This document shows positions 1 to 11,029 of a stretch of DNA of 64,000 nucleotides, one piece after another. The notes under the pieces were generated by a model that saw only the letters and a program-made list of their open reading frames with translations, was not told the origin of the DNA and did not search any database. This stretch comes from Patiria pectinifera (lineage: Eukaryota; Echinodermata; Asteroidea; Valvatida; Asterinidae): contig CM057129.1 of the NCBI GenBank assembly GCA_029964075.1, positions 26,217,430 to 26,281,429 on the forward strand. Direction: 5' to 3'. Position numbers and translations under genes: made by a program. The number at the start of each line of letters is the position of its first letter. Position 1 is the stretch's first letter.

Positions 1-39
1 TTGGTAATTTGAAATCTTTTTACTTTCTCTTTTACCCAG

Positions 40-1257
40 GTCCAGTGCTTCATGAGTGACCTCCTTCAAGAGATCATCTTAATCGAGCCGCGCTGGCTCT
101 GCTCCAACGTGATCGGTCAGCTCCTGTCACCGGACACCAGTGACCAGCCTTATGGTCAGTACAGCGTCCACTACATCCAGTCAGTCTTCCCAGAAACAGA
201 CTCAGTGGACATTGTCCAGTTGCTGGAGGCCATGGACATCTGTACCCAGGGCACGGTCTGCGAGTTCCCCTCGCTCATCAAGAGCATTGCGCCGCTCGGG
301 ATCTGGGAGAAGGAAGATGAGAATGGAAACTTGAATGTCTACGGAGGAGTCCGGTTACAAATAGCCGACTGTACCAGCGTCTTGCCCATTGGACTGTTTG
401 CCCGCCTGCAGTTGTCACTCAGGAGGAACTTTCAGCAGGATGTGGAGGACTTGGACACAGACTTGGTGTTGTGGAAGGACGGAGCAAAGTGTGTGAGTGG
501 CAGCATGGAAGCCATATTGGTATTGACCAATGAGGGACAGAGCATTGAGATCAGGGTCCGGGGTATCAACGATACCAGACAAGGTTGTTTTGTGTTCATG
601 GAGGATCTCATCCATCTCGTTCGGAACGTTGTGGAGGAGTCTTATCCGGGGTTGCTTCTCAACCAGGACGTGTTGAGCCCCACCCAGCTCCGCAACCACG
701 ACCGGTTTGTCATGACCTACGAACCAAAACACATCTTCCAGGTGCAGATCAGAAAGGAGCGGTCGTTCCGTAACGAGATCACCGAAGAGGATGAGACCTT
801 CACCGACCTCTTCTGCTTCGGCAGCGAATCCATCGAAGCCAACACCATCCCAGGCATCAATCTGCATATTGCTGACCTCCCCGAGCTGACCCGGAGACAA
901 CTCAGCATGCTTCTTGATCCGCCGGACCCCATGGGCAAAGACTGGTGCCTGATGGCGCTCTCGCTAGGCATGATGGACCGGGTACCCGTCTTGGACCCTC
1001 TGAATAACCGATGCGGCCCCGAGGAATCAGACAGCCCCACGGAGAGAACACTCCAGGAGTGGGGCAGTGACCCTGGGAGCACCATCGGTACTTTGGTGCT
1101 CAAGCTGAGGGACCTCGGTCGTGACGATGCGGCCAGGGTCATCCTGAACAGCATGCCCATGTACAAGTTCCTGCCGGACCCACGAGCCATGGAAGAGAGC
1201 CAGATGAGAATCAACGGCACACCCAACAACTCGTCCAGCACAGTAGCATCAAGATGA
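40..1257 (+). CDS. DAPK1: Death-associated protein kinase 1-like, C-terminal coding exon (partial)
   Basis: This is the last coding exon of a DAPK1-type calcium/calmodulin-regulated serine/threonine kinase of apoptosis and autophagy. A pyrimidine-rich tract and AG at 38-39 make a splice acceptor, so the exon opens at 40 in the same frame as the ATG at 52; that ATG is internal, not the real start. About 405 residues are encoded. The N-terminal part (PRWLCSNVIGQLLS, AMDIC) matches the COR-like linker of DAPK1. The segment LLDPPDPMGKDWCLMALSLG through STIGTLVLKLRDLGRDDAA, about residues 285-375, is the death domain. The protein ends in a Ser-rich tail closing with VASR, as in vertebrate DAPK1. 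The kinase domain, calmodulin site and ankyrin repeats must lie upstream of the window. Identification rests on recalled family similarity and is strong; DAPK1 over DAPK2/3 because only DAPK1 has a death domain. Confidence 0.9.
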   Translation, partial: VQCFMSDLLQEIILIEPRWLCSNVIGQLLSPDTSDQPYGQYSVHYIQSVFPETDSVDIVQLLEAMDICTQGTVCEFPSLIKSIAPLGIWEKEDENGNLNVYGGVRLQIADCTSVLPIGLFARLQLSLRRNFQQDVEDLDTDLVLWKDGAKCVSGSMEAILVLTNEGQSIEIRVRGINDTRQGCFVFMEDLIHLVRNVVEESYPGLLLNQDVLSPTQLRNHDRFVMTYEPKHIFQVQIRKERSFRNEITEEDETFTDLFCFGSESIEANTIPGINLHIADLPELTRRQLSMLLDPPDPMGKDWCLMALSLGMMDRVPVLDPLNNRCGPEESDSPTERTLQEWGSDPGSTIGTLVLKLRDLGRDDAARVILNSMPMYKFLPDPRAMEESQMRINGTPNNSSSTVASR

Positions 1258-2199
1258 ATTCAGAGACAGATCCACAATATCTCTAAAGGTTCTGCCAAGA
1301 CAACACGTGTCAAATCGTTGTGATTCTGAGTAGTTCATTAACTCCAACAGCATTAGACCCTGCTGTAGCAAATGACCTTTGGACACTACCTGGGGAGTAA
1401 AGGTCAAGGAGCTGGTCGGTATTGACATTCTCTAATCTGATCACTCCGATTGACTTGAGGTGAATGTCAAGGAAAGTGCATCCACTGAACAGATTAACAG
1501 TATATGTTGCTAAGAATTTTGTTTAATCTCCCATTTCTTTGGAGAGTTGTTAAAACGGTTAACACCACAACTACTTAGTTGTTTTATTCACTGCTACCAG
1601 TGGAAGAGACCCTCACGTCACCTCCATGGTCCAACTGTTTGCCCAGTTTGGGCGTCATCGTTCTGCAGTTTAATTACATTTAGTTCAACTGGGTCAGCCT
1701 CAATAGATCTTGGTTATTCTCACTGGTGCTTTTGTCCTCCTAGCCACAAGCACTGGGAGCTTCCAGGTGGATCTGGGTTTTTTTCAATTAGGACAAATGG
1801 AATCTCTGCAGTACGGCCACTGGATAATATGGAAGGTCACAAAAGGTTGTGATAAATATGTGTAAGCATTTTCTTGTCATTGAACTTTAAAGCAAGTTGA
1901 CAGCTTCATTTTCACCCATTTGACTGAATCTTGATTTGGCTCTGTGTATGTACCCATCAGGGGTTAAATATGCAAAATACGACTGCCAAAGAAGGTAACA
2001 CGCCATATGCCATGATTCTTTAAAGGCACGTAGAGACATTTGCAGTTACCCGGAATACGTTTTCTCAGTTGTCCACGGAGCCCATACTAAGATCCCCCCA
2101 ACACACATACTCTTGACATTTGTTAGTTATGGGGTACCACTATTGTCCACCGTTACTTCCCTACTATTGTTTGCCTTTGTGTCTATTGAAATCTAAACA
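1258..2199 (+). other. Probable 3' UTR of the DAPK1-like gene
   Basis: No coding potential is visible. This directly follows the DAPK1-like stop codon and is likely the start of its 3' UTR. The first clear AATAAA on this strand is far downstream at 6217, so the UTR end is uncertain. Confidence 0.4.
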
Positions 2200-2201
2200 T
2201 A

Positions 2202-2593
2202 CAGTGAAATCTTGATAAGTCAAAACCTGTTAACTCAAAAACCCTTCTAACTCAAAGTTAAAAACTTATTCCCGTCAATAAGCCAGTTCGGTATTTCAAC
2301 TGCGCATGTGCACAATGATATGGGTCACGGGTCATTTGGGATAATCGAACATTTCGAAGGCGCATGAACGCGGGCGCACGACGCTTGCGTGTAAATTACC
2401 AGCAGAATGGGCATGTGCGTAACATCACGTAACATCACGTCAGTGATGTTATCCCGAATGACCTCGGGTCATTGAAATACCCAACTGGCTTATTGTTGTT
2501 AGAAAATAGAAAATCAATTGGTTAACTCGAAACTCTGCTTAACTCAAAATTTTAGCCAATTCCCCTGAGGTTTGACTTATCAAGATTCCACTG
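2202..2593. mobile_element. Palindromic MITE, pogo/Tc1-mariner-like
   Basis: A 392 bp element is bounded by TA dinucleotides (2200-2201 and 2594-2595). Its ends are inverted: left CAGTGAAATCTTGATAAGTC, right GACTTATCAAGATTCCACTG. A second inverted pair lies inside: CAATAAGCCAGTT near 2277 against AACTGGCTTATTG near 2481, and GGGATAAT near 2338 against TTATCCC near 2449. Most of the element can fold back on itself. TA duplication and CAGTG ends suit the Tc1/mariner-pogo superfamily. No transposase is encoded, so it is non-autonomous. Confidence 0.75.
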
Positions 2594-2595
2594 TA

Positions 2596-5275
2596 CATAG
2601 CATTTACTTTTGGGATACCAAGATTTCTAGAAAACAAGTTATATGGTACCATTGTCCCCATTGTTAGCCTTTGTTCCTGGTACCCCATATGACAGAATTA
2701 TGTTAGCTTCCCCCCCCCCACCCCCCAAGAATACCTTTGATCACTTGCTATCGGTAAGAGCAATACCAAACAAAAGTAATCAATTATTAGTCATTACATT
2801 GGTGGCCGATTTCACGGGAAACCTAGGCAGAAAATACTGTTGCACCGATCACTTTTCTTAGTATGTCTAGTGTGTCAAAAATGACAGTGTCTAATTTTGT
2901 TCAAAGTTCAGTTTTATAAAATTTGTCCCAGGTTTTTATGTTTTACTTAGATCTGTCATGGTGCTTCACAACTATCTTTTTATTGACCACGGTATACGCA
3001 AGTCAACGCAAAAGGTTTTGTAATTTTTATGCATTTGTTTCTCTTTTGTATCTTTTACCTCACTGATTCAGTTTTTATCATTTTACTCTTTCGAGGTGTT
3101 GCCCTTCAGACGATAAAATACAAAAACTTGTTTTCGCATGTTAAAATTTTTTGTGTGTTCTTTGCAATGATTTAAAGTGAATGCAAGTCCAAGACTGCCA
3201 AAAAAAAAGCATTCTTGATTACAAAAATCAAAATGTACTCAGCAGTTTCTTAAATATATGTTAAAGAGGTAGAGATCCATTTTCTTTTTTACAATGAGTT
3301 CATTTTTTTATTCAGAAGTCTTCCACTTTGATAACTCAATTTCCAAAAACAAACAATGCATGCACACTGTACACAAATGGAGCTACGGTGACTATAAGTA
3401 AAGTGTTTGAAGGTTGCATGCCTCTTCTGTAGTGTTTTAAGTCCTGTACATGTATAGAATTTATTAATTTAAACAACAATTATTTAAAAGCAACTTTGAA
3501 GTTTACAAACTTGATTGAGCTGTACAGTTAATAAGAGAAGTTGAACAAGATGGAGGAATTGTAAAAAACAAAAATTGACTTTTTTGGTTGCCAGCCAGGG
3601 AGTGGCTGGCATGAAAATGGTCAGATTTGTAAATTATTTTATTTTTTTATGATGCATGTTTTTTGGAACCATAGCTGTGACAGCGATCACAAATTCAAAA
3701 ATTCAATTTAGTTCAGCTTGATAATTTAAAAATTAAAAAAATTGCTAATCAAAACAAAAAGTTATTTATGGGAACTGTTGAATTTTACCCATGTCTGAGG
3801 CTGTTTCATTCTGAAATGTTTGAGGAAATCAAGACGATAACAACAAGTGTTATTGTTTTCTGGTGTTTTTCTCTGTTATTTTTCCCAAATGTTGTTTAGT
3901 GTCTTATATTAGCAGCAATTTCAATTAGCACGCAACTCACTCAGGAAACATTGAGGATACATTACTTAAAATGTTTTTATCATTTTGATGCCTGCAGGAC
4001 TGAAATATGAAGAAAAAAAATGTGCAAGACAGGATTTTGTTCAAAAATTTGAGGAATTTGTGATTTATTTACGTTTGGAAGTGTGTGTCATGAGATTTCG
4101 TGGACATTTTTGTCTTTTTAAGTTTTACAGCAGCCATTTACATCAAGAAATCAGCGTCAGATTACTCACGCTCTGAAGAGAGGATCGCATGATCCTGTGC
4201 TCATAATTTATTCCTGTTTCTAAAGTTAAACAACCTCCAATTTTTTTTAGGTTAAACTTTATACTTAGTGCAATCTGGTGATGAGAGTATTTAAGTTATA
4301 GTTCTGTTTGTATATTTAGAACGTTGCAGTGTTGCGACTTTATATTTGTATGAAGTCATTCCAGCGTAATGTATGTTCTTGTTTCTTTCATCTGACCCTG
4401 CCTTTTTTTTCGTAAAACATCTTACCGAACCAAAAATCCTCAAAAACTTGATTATTAAAATCCAAACATCGCTCCCTTGGTTGAGAGATAGTGCTGGACT
4501 AAGGCAGATTCAAGTTACAAGTACCAGCATGTCAAGGATAATACATTAGTATAGGTATCGGAGTCTATTTTGTTAATGTCCCATATACATCATATTGGAA
4601 TCAAGATGTCTGTGGCACTGAAATATTTGTTATTTTACTGACAGTTTTATTCAGTTACAGAGTGGAAGTTTGTAAGGTCTGAACATATTCATACCTTGTT
4701 TTCTCATGCATTGAAATGCTCAGGGAAATAACACGTGTTATTGTCCTCTTGTATCATTTTTAAAAGTGGAGTCGGATCTTGATTTAGTATAGCATATTTA
4801 GCTAATACTGATGGGTTGCATTAAAGGTAACTCTAATAGCAAGACACAGTTATAGCACGTTTCCTCCTCTAGCCATTTTCATGCTTAAAGAAGTACTTTT
4901 GACTTTGTGTTTGAAACTACCTTGTTGCATAAGTTTTTGATCGAACAAATTTGAAACTATGGAAATATATTAATACTGGCTTGTTTCTGAGATACATGTA
5001 CATGTACAAATCTTGTCATCAGACGTACACATATTGGAATCATTCTAGACACTGTATTATCAGTCTGAATGTGTACTGTGTACAGATTCAACATAGAATA
5101 TAGAAGAATATTCATAGAATAACAACATTATAGAAGAATATTCTTCGAACATAGTAGCACTGTGTTACAGGTACAATATACTTTCACCTTGGATATTTTC
5201 ACCTTGCCCATCGTACATGAATCGTTAGTCACTGGCTGGAATTGGTCGACTTGTAAAATACACGAACTACTTTGG
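2596..5275. other. AT-rich non-coding stretch
   Basis: No open frame here resembles a protein. It contains a poly(C) run near 2710, many A/T runs and short inverted words (for example AACACGTGTTATT near 4731). It is either DAPK1 3' UTR or intergenic DNA. Confidence 0.5.
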
Positions 5276-5470
5276 GGGAGTGGTGGTCTAGTGGTTAGGG
5301 TTTGGGACTCATGATCAGAGGGTCAGGGGTTCGAATCCAGCTGCTGGGCATATATTGTGTCCTTAGGCAAGCCACTTCACCCCCACTTGCCTCCCGCCAC
5401 TCATAAATGGGTACCGGCATTAGCTGGGCATAAACGCCGGTCTGATGGGCCGAAATTGGCTGACACAGAC
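5276..5470 (+). mobile_element. tRNA-derived SINE
   Basis: The 5' part carries an RNA polymerase III A-box (TGGTCTAGTGGTTAGGG, about 5284) and B-box (GGTTCGAATCC, about 5328) at tRNA spacing. It is followed by a tRNA-unrelated body with TGTCCTTAGGCAAGCCACTT, a phrase typical of animal SINEs. It lacks a proper anticodon arm and acceptor stem, so it is a SINE and not a tRNA gene. Confidence 0.7.
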
Positions 5471-6780
5471 TTAACTATACTTTGATGACTATTCTCAACC
5501 CAAAAACCTCAAAACAAGTGCCTTGATTTTTGCAGCTTTTTTGTCCTTTTTTAAAGGTGTTTCGCCAAAAGAAATTGTTTTAGTGTGAACGATGTTTTAC
5601 TTTCAGCTACCTTGTAGTTGTTGAAGTAGGTCTGTGTGTGTTAGGCCTACTGGTCTCATATATTGACTACAGACAGTTAACTCGGACACAAAATTAGCAT
5701 CAATGAAAGATGAAATTGAAAACAAAAACCTTTTTTCTTTTTTAGACAATATTTTTTTTTACTTTTTCCATTGGTTGGCATGTTTATCCTATATTTAAAC
5801 ACATTGCGATTCCTTGGTCAAAAGAGAAATTAAAGCTAAACGTGTTAACAATTCAATAGAATGTGGACATGGGTCCGCTGAAACTGTCAAATTAAAAACA
5901 AAATAGTGGAAAATTCGTCTCCGTATTAAATGTGCACAGCTTATATTTGTCAGTGAATGCATAATGTTTTTTCTGGAAACCTATGCATGCATGTATGCAT
6001 GGGCAACTTTTTTTCAGCCATTCTTAAACTTGTTCAGTTTTGAATATTACAAGGAATGGTATGCAGTGATATATAGAAGCATGTCCCCGTACTTAATTCT
6101 TAATATTGTTCTTCCAGAGAGAAAGTTACAAGTTTGTGTTGTACAAATTGAACAAAGGAACAAAGTGTATGTGATGAGGGTATTCTAACTTATTAAGCAC
6201 TGATTCTATTCAAGGAAATAAACAACCCTGTTTTGGGAACACTCAATGATAAAAAGCTGTGCAGCAATCGTCTCTACTTAGTGGTTTTTTTTGTTTTAAA
6301 ACTCATGAAGTTGGAGTTTGCCTATTTGTTGTTATTCCAAGACATGCAATACCCAATTAGAACAATCAAGAGAACACTTATACACTGAAGAGTCATTCAT
6401 CCGGAAACATCTTGGAGAAACAGAAAAGACGAATTTTCCCAAAGGGAGCTCAATTTAGAATCAGACAAACAAAAATACCTCTTCAATTCTTAACTAGTCG
6501 AAGTTGTGGATTATTTTGAACTTGCTTGAATTTCACTCCGTGTAATATGCCGGAGAAGAACAATGTGTGTCACGTTGGGGGAACCGCCGCGATAATACAT
6601 GTAGTGGTGCGGTGAAACCCCAAAATTAAAAGTGGAAGGAACCGTTTGCGCGAAACCAGTGCCAGGTGAAGGTTGCACGACGCAAAATGATTATTAATAT
6701 ACCTCAGTGAAACGGAGGATGACGCTGAGTGGCGCTGTTTGAGCAGCAGTCATAATGGAGATTTCAACAGTCAAAGACAA
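5471..6780. other. Non-coding, end of possible DAPK1 3' UTR
   Basis: Nothing protein-like is visible. An AATAAA hexamer at 6217-6222 could be the DAPK1 polyadenylation signal. From about 6725 (GCAGCAGTCATAATGG) the sequence becomes the conserved 3' flank of the minus-strand lectin gene that follows. Confidence 0.4.
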
Positions 6781-6892
6781 GTTTCGTTTTACATACTCCC
6801 AGCAGACCGTACATGATAACTAACCTATTGAATTATTCAAACTGATTTGAAGTGCGATACAATTCCACGGTGAGATTGCTCCAAATGTCTCT

Positions 6893-7432
6893 TTAGAGGC
6901 AAGAGTCAACATCAAGACGCCCTTCGTTGTTGGTAGTGAAGCAGGATCCGAGAGGTTTTTGCTTACAAACCGCCCGTAACTCAATCTCACACCGTACGTC
7001 ATTCCACTTATTCATAGCTACTTTCCGTAACATAGCACAGTGCTCCACACCTCCGTGGTTATTCGGCTCCACCGGCTTCCTCCAGTTGGTGTAGATTCCT
7101 TGACCGTCTTGAGATCCTTCACACTCCCACTCGCCCTCCTGTCTGCGATCGGTGCAAGCCACCCAAATCTTGCTGTCTTGGGCCAAGCTCGCCAGGAAGT
7201 CGTTTTCCTGGTCTGAGCGCGGCGCTGCCATCTTGGCTCCCAGTCTACGGCAGGCTTCACGGGCGTCGTCGTACGTTAGATTCTTTTGAGTGCTGAGGTA
7301 GCAAGATCCACCCCATTTCTTCCAGGGAGCAGCGCAAAGCCCATGGCGTCGATTGCAGGATGGAGACAAGCTCAAGCTACCATTAAGAAGGAGTGTCAGT
7401 GATACCAAGATGCCAACTTTTCCACCAGACAT
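6893..7432 (-). CDS. Secreted C-type lectin, EPN type (lectin 1)
   Basis: This intact coding sequence without an intron encodes 179 residues. I chose the ATG at 7432 (MSGGKVGILVSL...) because paralogues start there; an in-frame ATG 17 codons earlier lies in what is 5' UTR elsewhere in the array. A hydrophobic signal peptide (about residues 1-24) is followed by a single C-type lectin domain: GLCAAPWKKWGGSCY opening, core cysteines REAC, VACTD, WEC, and a calcium/sugar site with EPN then WND. EPN predicts mannose-type ligands. A short Cys-containing tail ends DVDSCL. The loop KPVEPNNHGGVEHC differs from all paralogues. Two X-box-like motifs lie upstream, at 7583 and 7787. The gene plus 5' flank (6820-8090) is a paralogous copy of 33590-34880. 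Confidence 0.9.
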   Translation of the reverse strand: MSGGKVGILVSLTLLLNGSLSLSPSCNRRHGLCAAPWKKWGGSCYLSTQKNLTYDDAREACRRLGAKMAAPRSDQENDFLASLAQDSKIWVACTDRRQEGEWECEGSQDGQGIYTNWRKPVEPNNHGGVEHCAMLRKVAMNKWNDVRCEIELRAVCKQKPLGSCFTTNNEGRLDVDSCL

Positions 7433-7582
7433 TGTGACAAACCGACCACCAATGCAGCTTTCTCCTTGCTGCGCTAAATCCAATGCGCAAGTTGTAACAC
7501 TTTAAATGGATTTGATATCATCACTTTATCCAGTAAATATACCTGGTCTACATTCTGTTAAATTTTTCAGTGAGACGCACAC

Positions 7583-7596
7583 GTTACCAAGACAAC
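7583..7596 (-). promoter_or_regulatory. X-box-like motif, proximal, lectin 1
   Basis: GTTACCAAGACAAC, 151 bp upstream of the lectin 1 ATG. It resembles the RFX half-site palindrome with one change at the centre. Confidence 0.5.
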
Positions 7597-7786
7597 ACAG
7601 CACAACAAAATCATCACCGTTACCTAAGTGGAAATTAGTAAAAGGCCGCACTGCATTAATTATAAAGGGCAAGTTTGTGAATGTGTTGTGACATGAGGTA
7701 AGACCACTTTAAATGGTTTTTATATACCTTCATCCACTTAACATACCAGAGACGCAGTGTATTCAATATTTCAGTGACAGACACAC

Positions 7787-7800
7787 GTAACCATGACAAC
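7787..7800 (-). promoter_or_regulatory. X-box-like motif, distal copy, lectin 1
   Basis: GTAACCATGACAAC. The surrounding block (CAACACAGCACAACAAAACC, then GTTGCCTAAGTGG) repeats the block at 7583-7640, so the promoter module is duplicated upstream of this gene. Confidence 0.5.
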
Positions 7801-8089
7801 ACAGCACAACAAAACCATCATCGTTGCCTAAGTGGAAAATTAGTGAAAAGTCGTACTGCATTAATTACAATGCTAGTCTACGTGCTGGGACCGGAGGCAA
7901 TATTTGACTAAAAAATTGCGAATTATTTGCAAATTATTACTGTATTCTAAGTTCCATTTTACAATCCTTGACAATAATTGCCTAAATGGCCTGAAATTTG
8001 CGTTCCTCGCGCTATTTTGGAGATTAATCCCGAAAAAATTATTTTCTAAACTGCTATTTTTATATCAATATAAAAGTTATTCACTTTGA

Positions 8090-8470
8090 ATGAGACATCG
8101 ACCGAAAAAAATCGCCCCATGTTTAATTTTTGAGGATGGTGCCATATCTGGGGCCATATCTGTCGATGGGGGCGCTGTTAAGAACCGACCATTATTCACA
8201 CTAACGGACAATATATGGGGCTGTTCATGGCGATACGTGCGTCACATTAAAAACCGAAAAAAGGCTCGCGAACGGCCGCTGGCACAAAAAGGGCACCAAT
8301 TCTTTTTAAAGGGCACTTGTTCAGAACAAAAGTACAATTCTAAATAAAAGAAGGGCCCCCCCCCCTAAAAAATATTGGGGGGGGGGGTGGTAAGCGCTGG
8401 TGAAAAAAAGGGATTTTCAACGGGAAAGGACAGTCTTTAAAAAATATTGGGGGATACCCCTTACCCCCGT
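8090..8470. repeat. G-rich interspersed repeat, divergent copy
   Basis: The phrases GTCGATGGGGGCGCTGTT, ACAATATATGG, GCGATACGTGCG, repeated GGGCAC words and two poly(C)/poly(G) runs (8347, 8379) reappear less diverged at 46795-47110 and 51235-51535. It has no coding capacity. Confidence 0.6.
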
Positions 8471-8914
8471 GTCGGTAATGAGAGGCTGATGACTTCAATG
8501 ATCGGAAAGTGCTTTTATGAGCTAATTAATGCATCGAGAATCAACCTCGTTCCCATGGTATCGTGCAGTACGCTCCTACAACCTACACTGTCACTCTTTG
8601 TATTATTCGCATAAATCAAACATCTTGCACATGCAAATAAAATGGAATGGTCTGGTGCCTGCCAGTTTAAACCAGTGTCTGTTTTCGTACACGGTGTCGC
8701 ATTACATTACATATTATCAGTAAAATGGAAGAATATTCTTTTAGGAGGAGTGGATGCAGTTGCGAAACTAGGGTTAAACCTCTTGGGGCACCTGGGGTGC
8801 ATACATTTTTGAAGGGTGGGGGCACTGAGGGCAAAGGATATATTTATATATATAAACGAGATTTTAAAAGGGTGCGGTGAGCATTGGGGGGGGGGCACAG
8901 AATTATGTACCACC
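8471..8914. repeat. Dispersed repeat, paralogous to 37340-37520
   Basis: It shares the phrases GAATCAACCTCGTTCCCATGG, GCAGTACGCTCCTA and TGGTCTGGTGCCTGCC with 37350-37480. The stretch from 8800 is G-rich and carries a short (TA)n run near 8840. Confidence 0.45.
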
Positions 8915-9346
8915 CTTACTACAAAGCAAGAGGCTCGACTCGATGGCTGCTACACTCGCATGCTGAGGATGGCTCTACACGCGAGTTGGAGAGACAAAGT
9001 CAGGAACGAGGTGCTCTATGGCAACCTGCCAAGGATCTCTACAACTACAGGTATCAGACTTAGGCGCCTGCGATTGGCTGGTCACTGCGTTCGGCATCCA
9101 GAGATAGCTGCAAGCCAACTCATATTATGGGAACCCACTCATGGAGTAGCCTCTCGAGGTGGGCAGACGCTAACCTACGTGGACCAGCTGCGTCGTGATA
9201 CTGGGCTAACCTCCGCAGCCGAGATCAGGACGGCCATGGGAGACCGTGATGTGTGGCGTGCCTTGTTGCAGTCCGACGAGAGTCGACTTGATGATGATGT
9301 ACCACCCGTAGTTACGCCGCTGAGAGGACGTAATAATTCACTGTGA
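8915..9346 (+). pseudogene. Non-LTR retrotransposon reverse transcriptase, C-terminal remnant
   Basis: An open frame from about 8915 to the stop at 9344-9346 encodes EARLDGCYTRMLRMAL, LRRLRLAGHCVRHPE, LTYVDQLRRDTGL and MGDRDVWRALL. These are hallmark phrases of the C-terminal end of non-LTR (RTE/Nimb-like) retrotransposon polyproteins. The endonuclease and catalytic RT domains are absent, so this is a 5'-truncated copy, as expected after incomplete reverse transcription. The frame itself has no stop. Its 3' untranslated tail continues to about 9480 and recurs without coding sequence at 40800-41020, 46405-46500 and 50840-50940. Confidence 0.8.
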
Positions 9347-10530
9347 AGATTAAAACACGTAAAACACATACGAGATGAAATCACCAACTACACCATCATA
9401 ATTATGAATCCCTTCGGTATCGAATCAGGATATGCAGCAAGTTTACCACCGAGGGGCTGTTATTGGAAACGAGGTTGAAAATAAAGTAGTGCCTGTGTGG
9501 ACGAGCTTGATCGAGAATCAAACTCTTTCAATGACATCACCGGGCGACATACCATTCAGAAGTAATCAGTCTAAATCAGATCAGGTGTAATACTGATATT
9601 TGAAGTCCATTCTTGGCAACACAAGTCATTGTAAGATCGTGTCTTTGTTACTGTTATTTCATTGTTAATTAGGAGCAATTTGGCAGATTTGAATTTGCTC
9701 TTAGAAAGGTTCAATAGACTTACGACAATGAACAGAAGATCGAACAGCTGAGAACTTTTTATTAGACATAATCTCCAGTAGATTATATTGGGGTTTTTTA
9801 ATGTGAATAAATAATCAAATAAACCACAAAGGTACGTCTTGACCTTCAAGTGTTATTTTTAAATTGTAGACTCATATAATATCATTAATTTGCCTTTATT
9901 TTTGTTATACAATTTATAAATAAACTATTTTCAAGATCTAATTCTAAAGTAAACTTTAACGCCCTTCGAAACAAAAAACCCACTGTAATCATCACAAACC
10001 CTTCAGTTTCAGTATGTGTCTGCTTATTCTTTGTTGTATAAGACAGCCTGGGTCCAGAACATGGCAAGAACGCTCGGACCGAAACGTTGGTCTCCTCATA
10101 ATTATAAGCTCCTCTACTTTCATTGATGCCTGAACAGACGTAATCGTTTTGCCATTAAAATAAAACCCTTAAAATCAGGGATAACCATTTGATGTTTGGT
10201 GCGGATGTTGAAATAAAATTGTAAGTTCAAGTTACAATGCGTAAGAGGGATGGAGAGGTTTGCATGAGCACTTCACAGTCATTGAGGCTTGTTAAAGTCA
10301 CATCATCTTCCGGTTTCTACCGCTTTTGCATGTTGAGCCAAATTTAAAGACTAACGCTTCTGGGGTACACAATTCTCCTGACGACGAGCAGATCCAACTG
10401 TGAATAATGTCGCTGACCGTTTCCTCTCAGAACCATAGACGACTCACAGCAAAGGTGCGGTACCACTGCATTCAACCTAGTTGACAAACTGCAACGCATG
10501 CTGGGAATTCAATATGGCCCCATGAGCATC
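9347..10530. repeat. Retrotransposon 3' tail and block duplicated at 40.8-42.5 kb
   Basis: Shared landmarks with 40815-42530 include TTACGCCGCTGAG, ATAAGACAGCCTGGGTC (10040 and 42070), CTCGGACCGAAACGTTGG (10074 and 42105) and CAGATCCAACTGTGAA (10389 and 42422). No genes are seen. Confidence 0.6.
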
Positions 10531-11029
10531 AAACGCCGCGTTTAATGTCCAACTTTTTTTAAGTACTTTTTGGACAGTCCTTGCATGCAAAACACTCTTA
10601 CAATTACCATTCGTACTTCAATTGTGCCGATTTTAGATGAATTTGTTTTTAAATTGTGGGTCAAAATTAGGTATAAAGCCATCCAGTGATGACTTGGATG
10701 CTTAATGTTGTTTATTTCGAATATTAAACCCAAAATGTTTGTACATGTACTAATTTCAAAGCATGTTAATGAAAAATGTATAAATGATGCATGTTCAGCA
10801 TTTTGTCTTGTTTATTCGAAGCATCTGTCAACACAATACTTTGAACAGGTCAGGGTAACAATATTTGCTGTACAATACTAACCCCAAAATCCATCCATTT
10901 CAAAAAATTACAACAAAGGCAAATGTTGTATATATTATTTTAAAGACAGATTCTTCACATAAGCGACTTTATATTACTATTTCTCTCCAATTTTGGACAA
11001 TAAAAGACTACAATATTTACAATGTTCCA
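10531..11029. repeat. Inverted copy of lectin distal 3' flank
   Basis: The reverse complement matches 62450-62960 (ATTTTGGGTTTAATATT, GGACTGTCATAAAGTA-like phrases). The 10865-11029 part matches the reverse complement of 25810-25985. It contains no genes. Confidence 0.55.

Noticed and set aside
415..1241. Antisense and shifted frames over the DAPK1 exon
   Set aside because: The DAPK1 frame explains this exon fully with strong protein similarity; the others are shadows.
1547..1852. 101-residue frame after the DAPK1 stop
   Set aside because: No domain, no similarity recognised, no splice support; chance frame in the probable 3' UTR.
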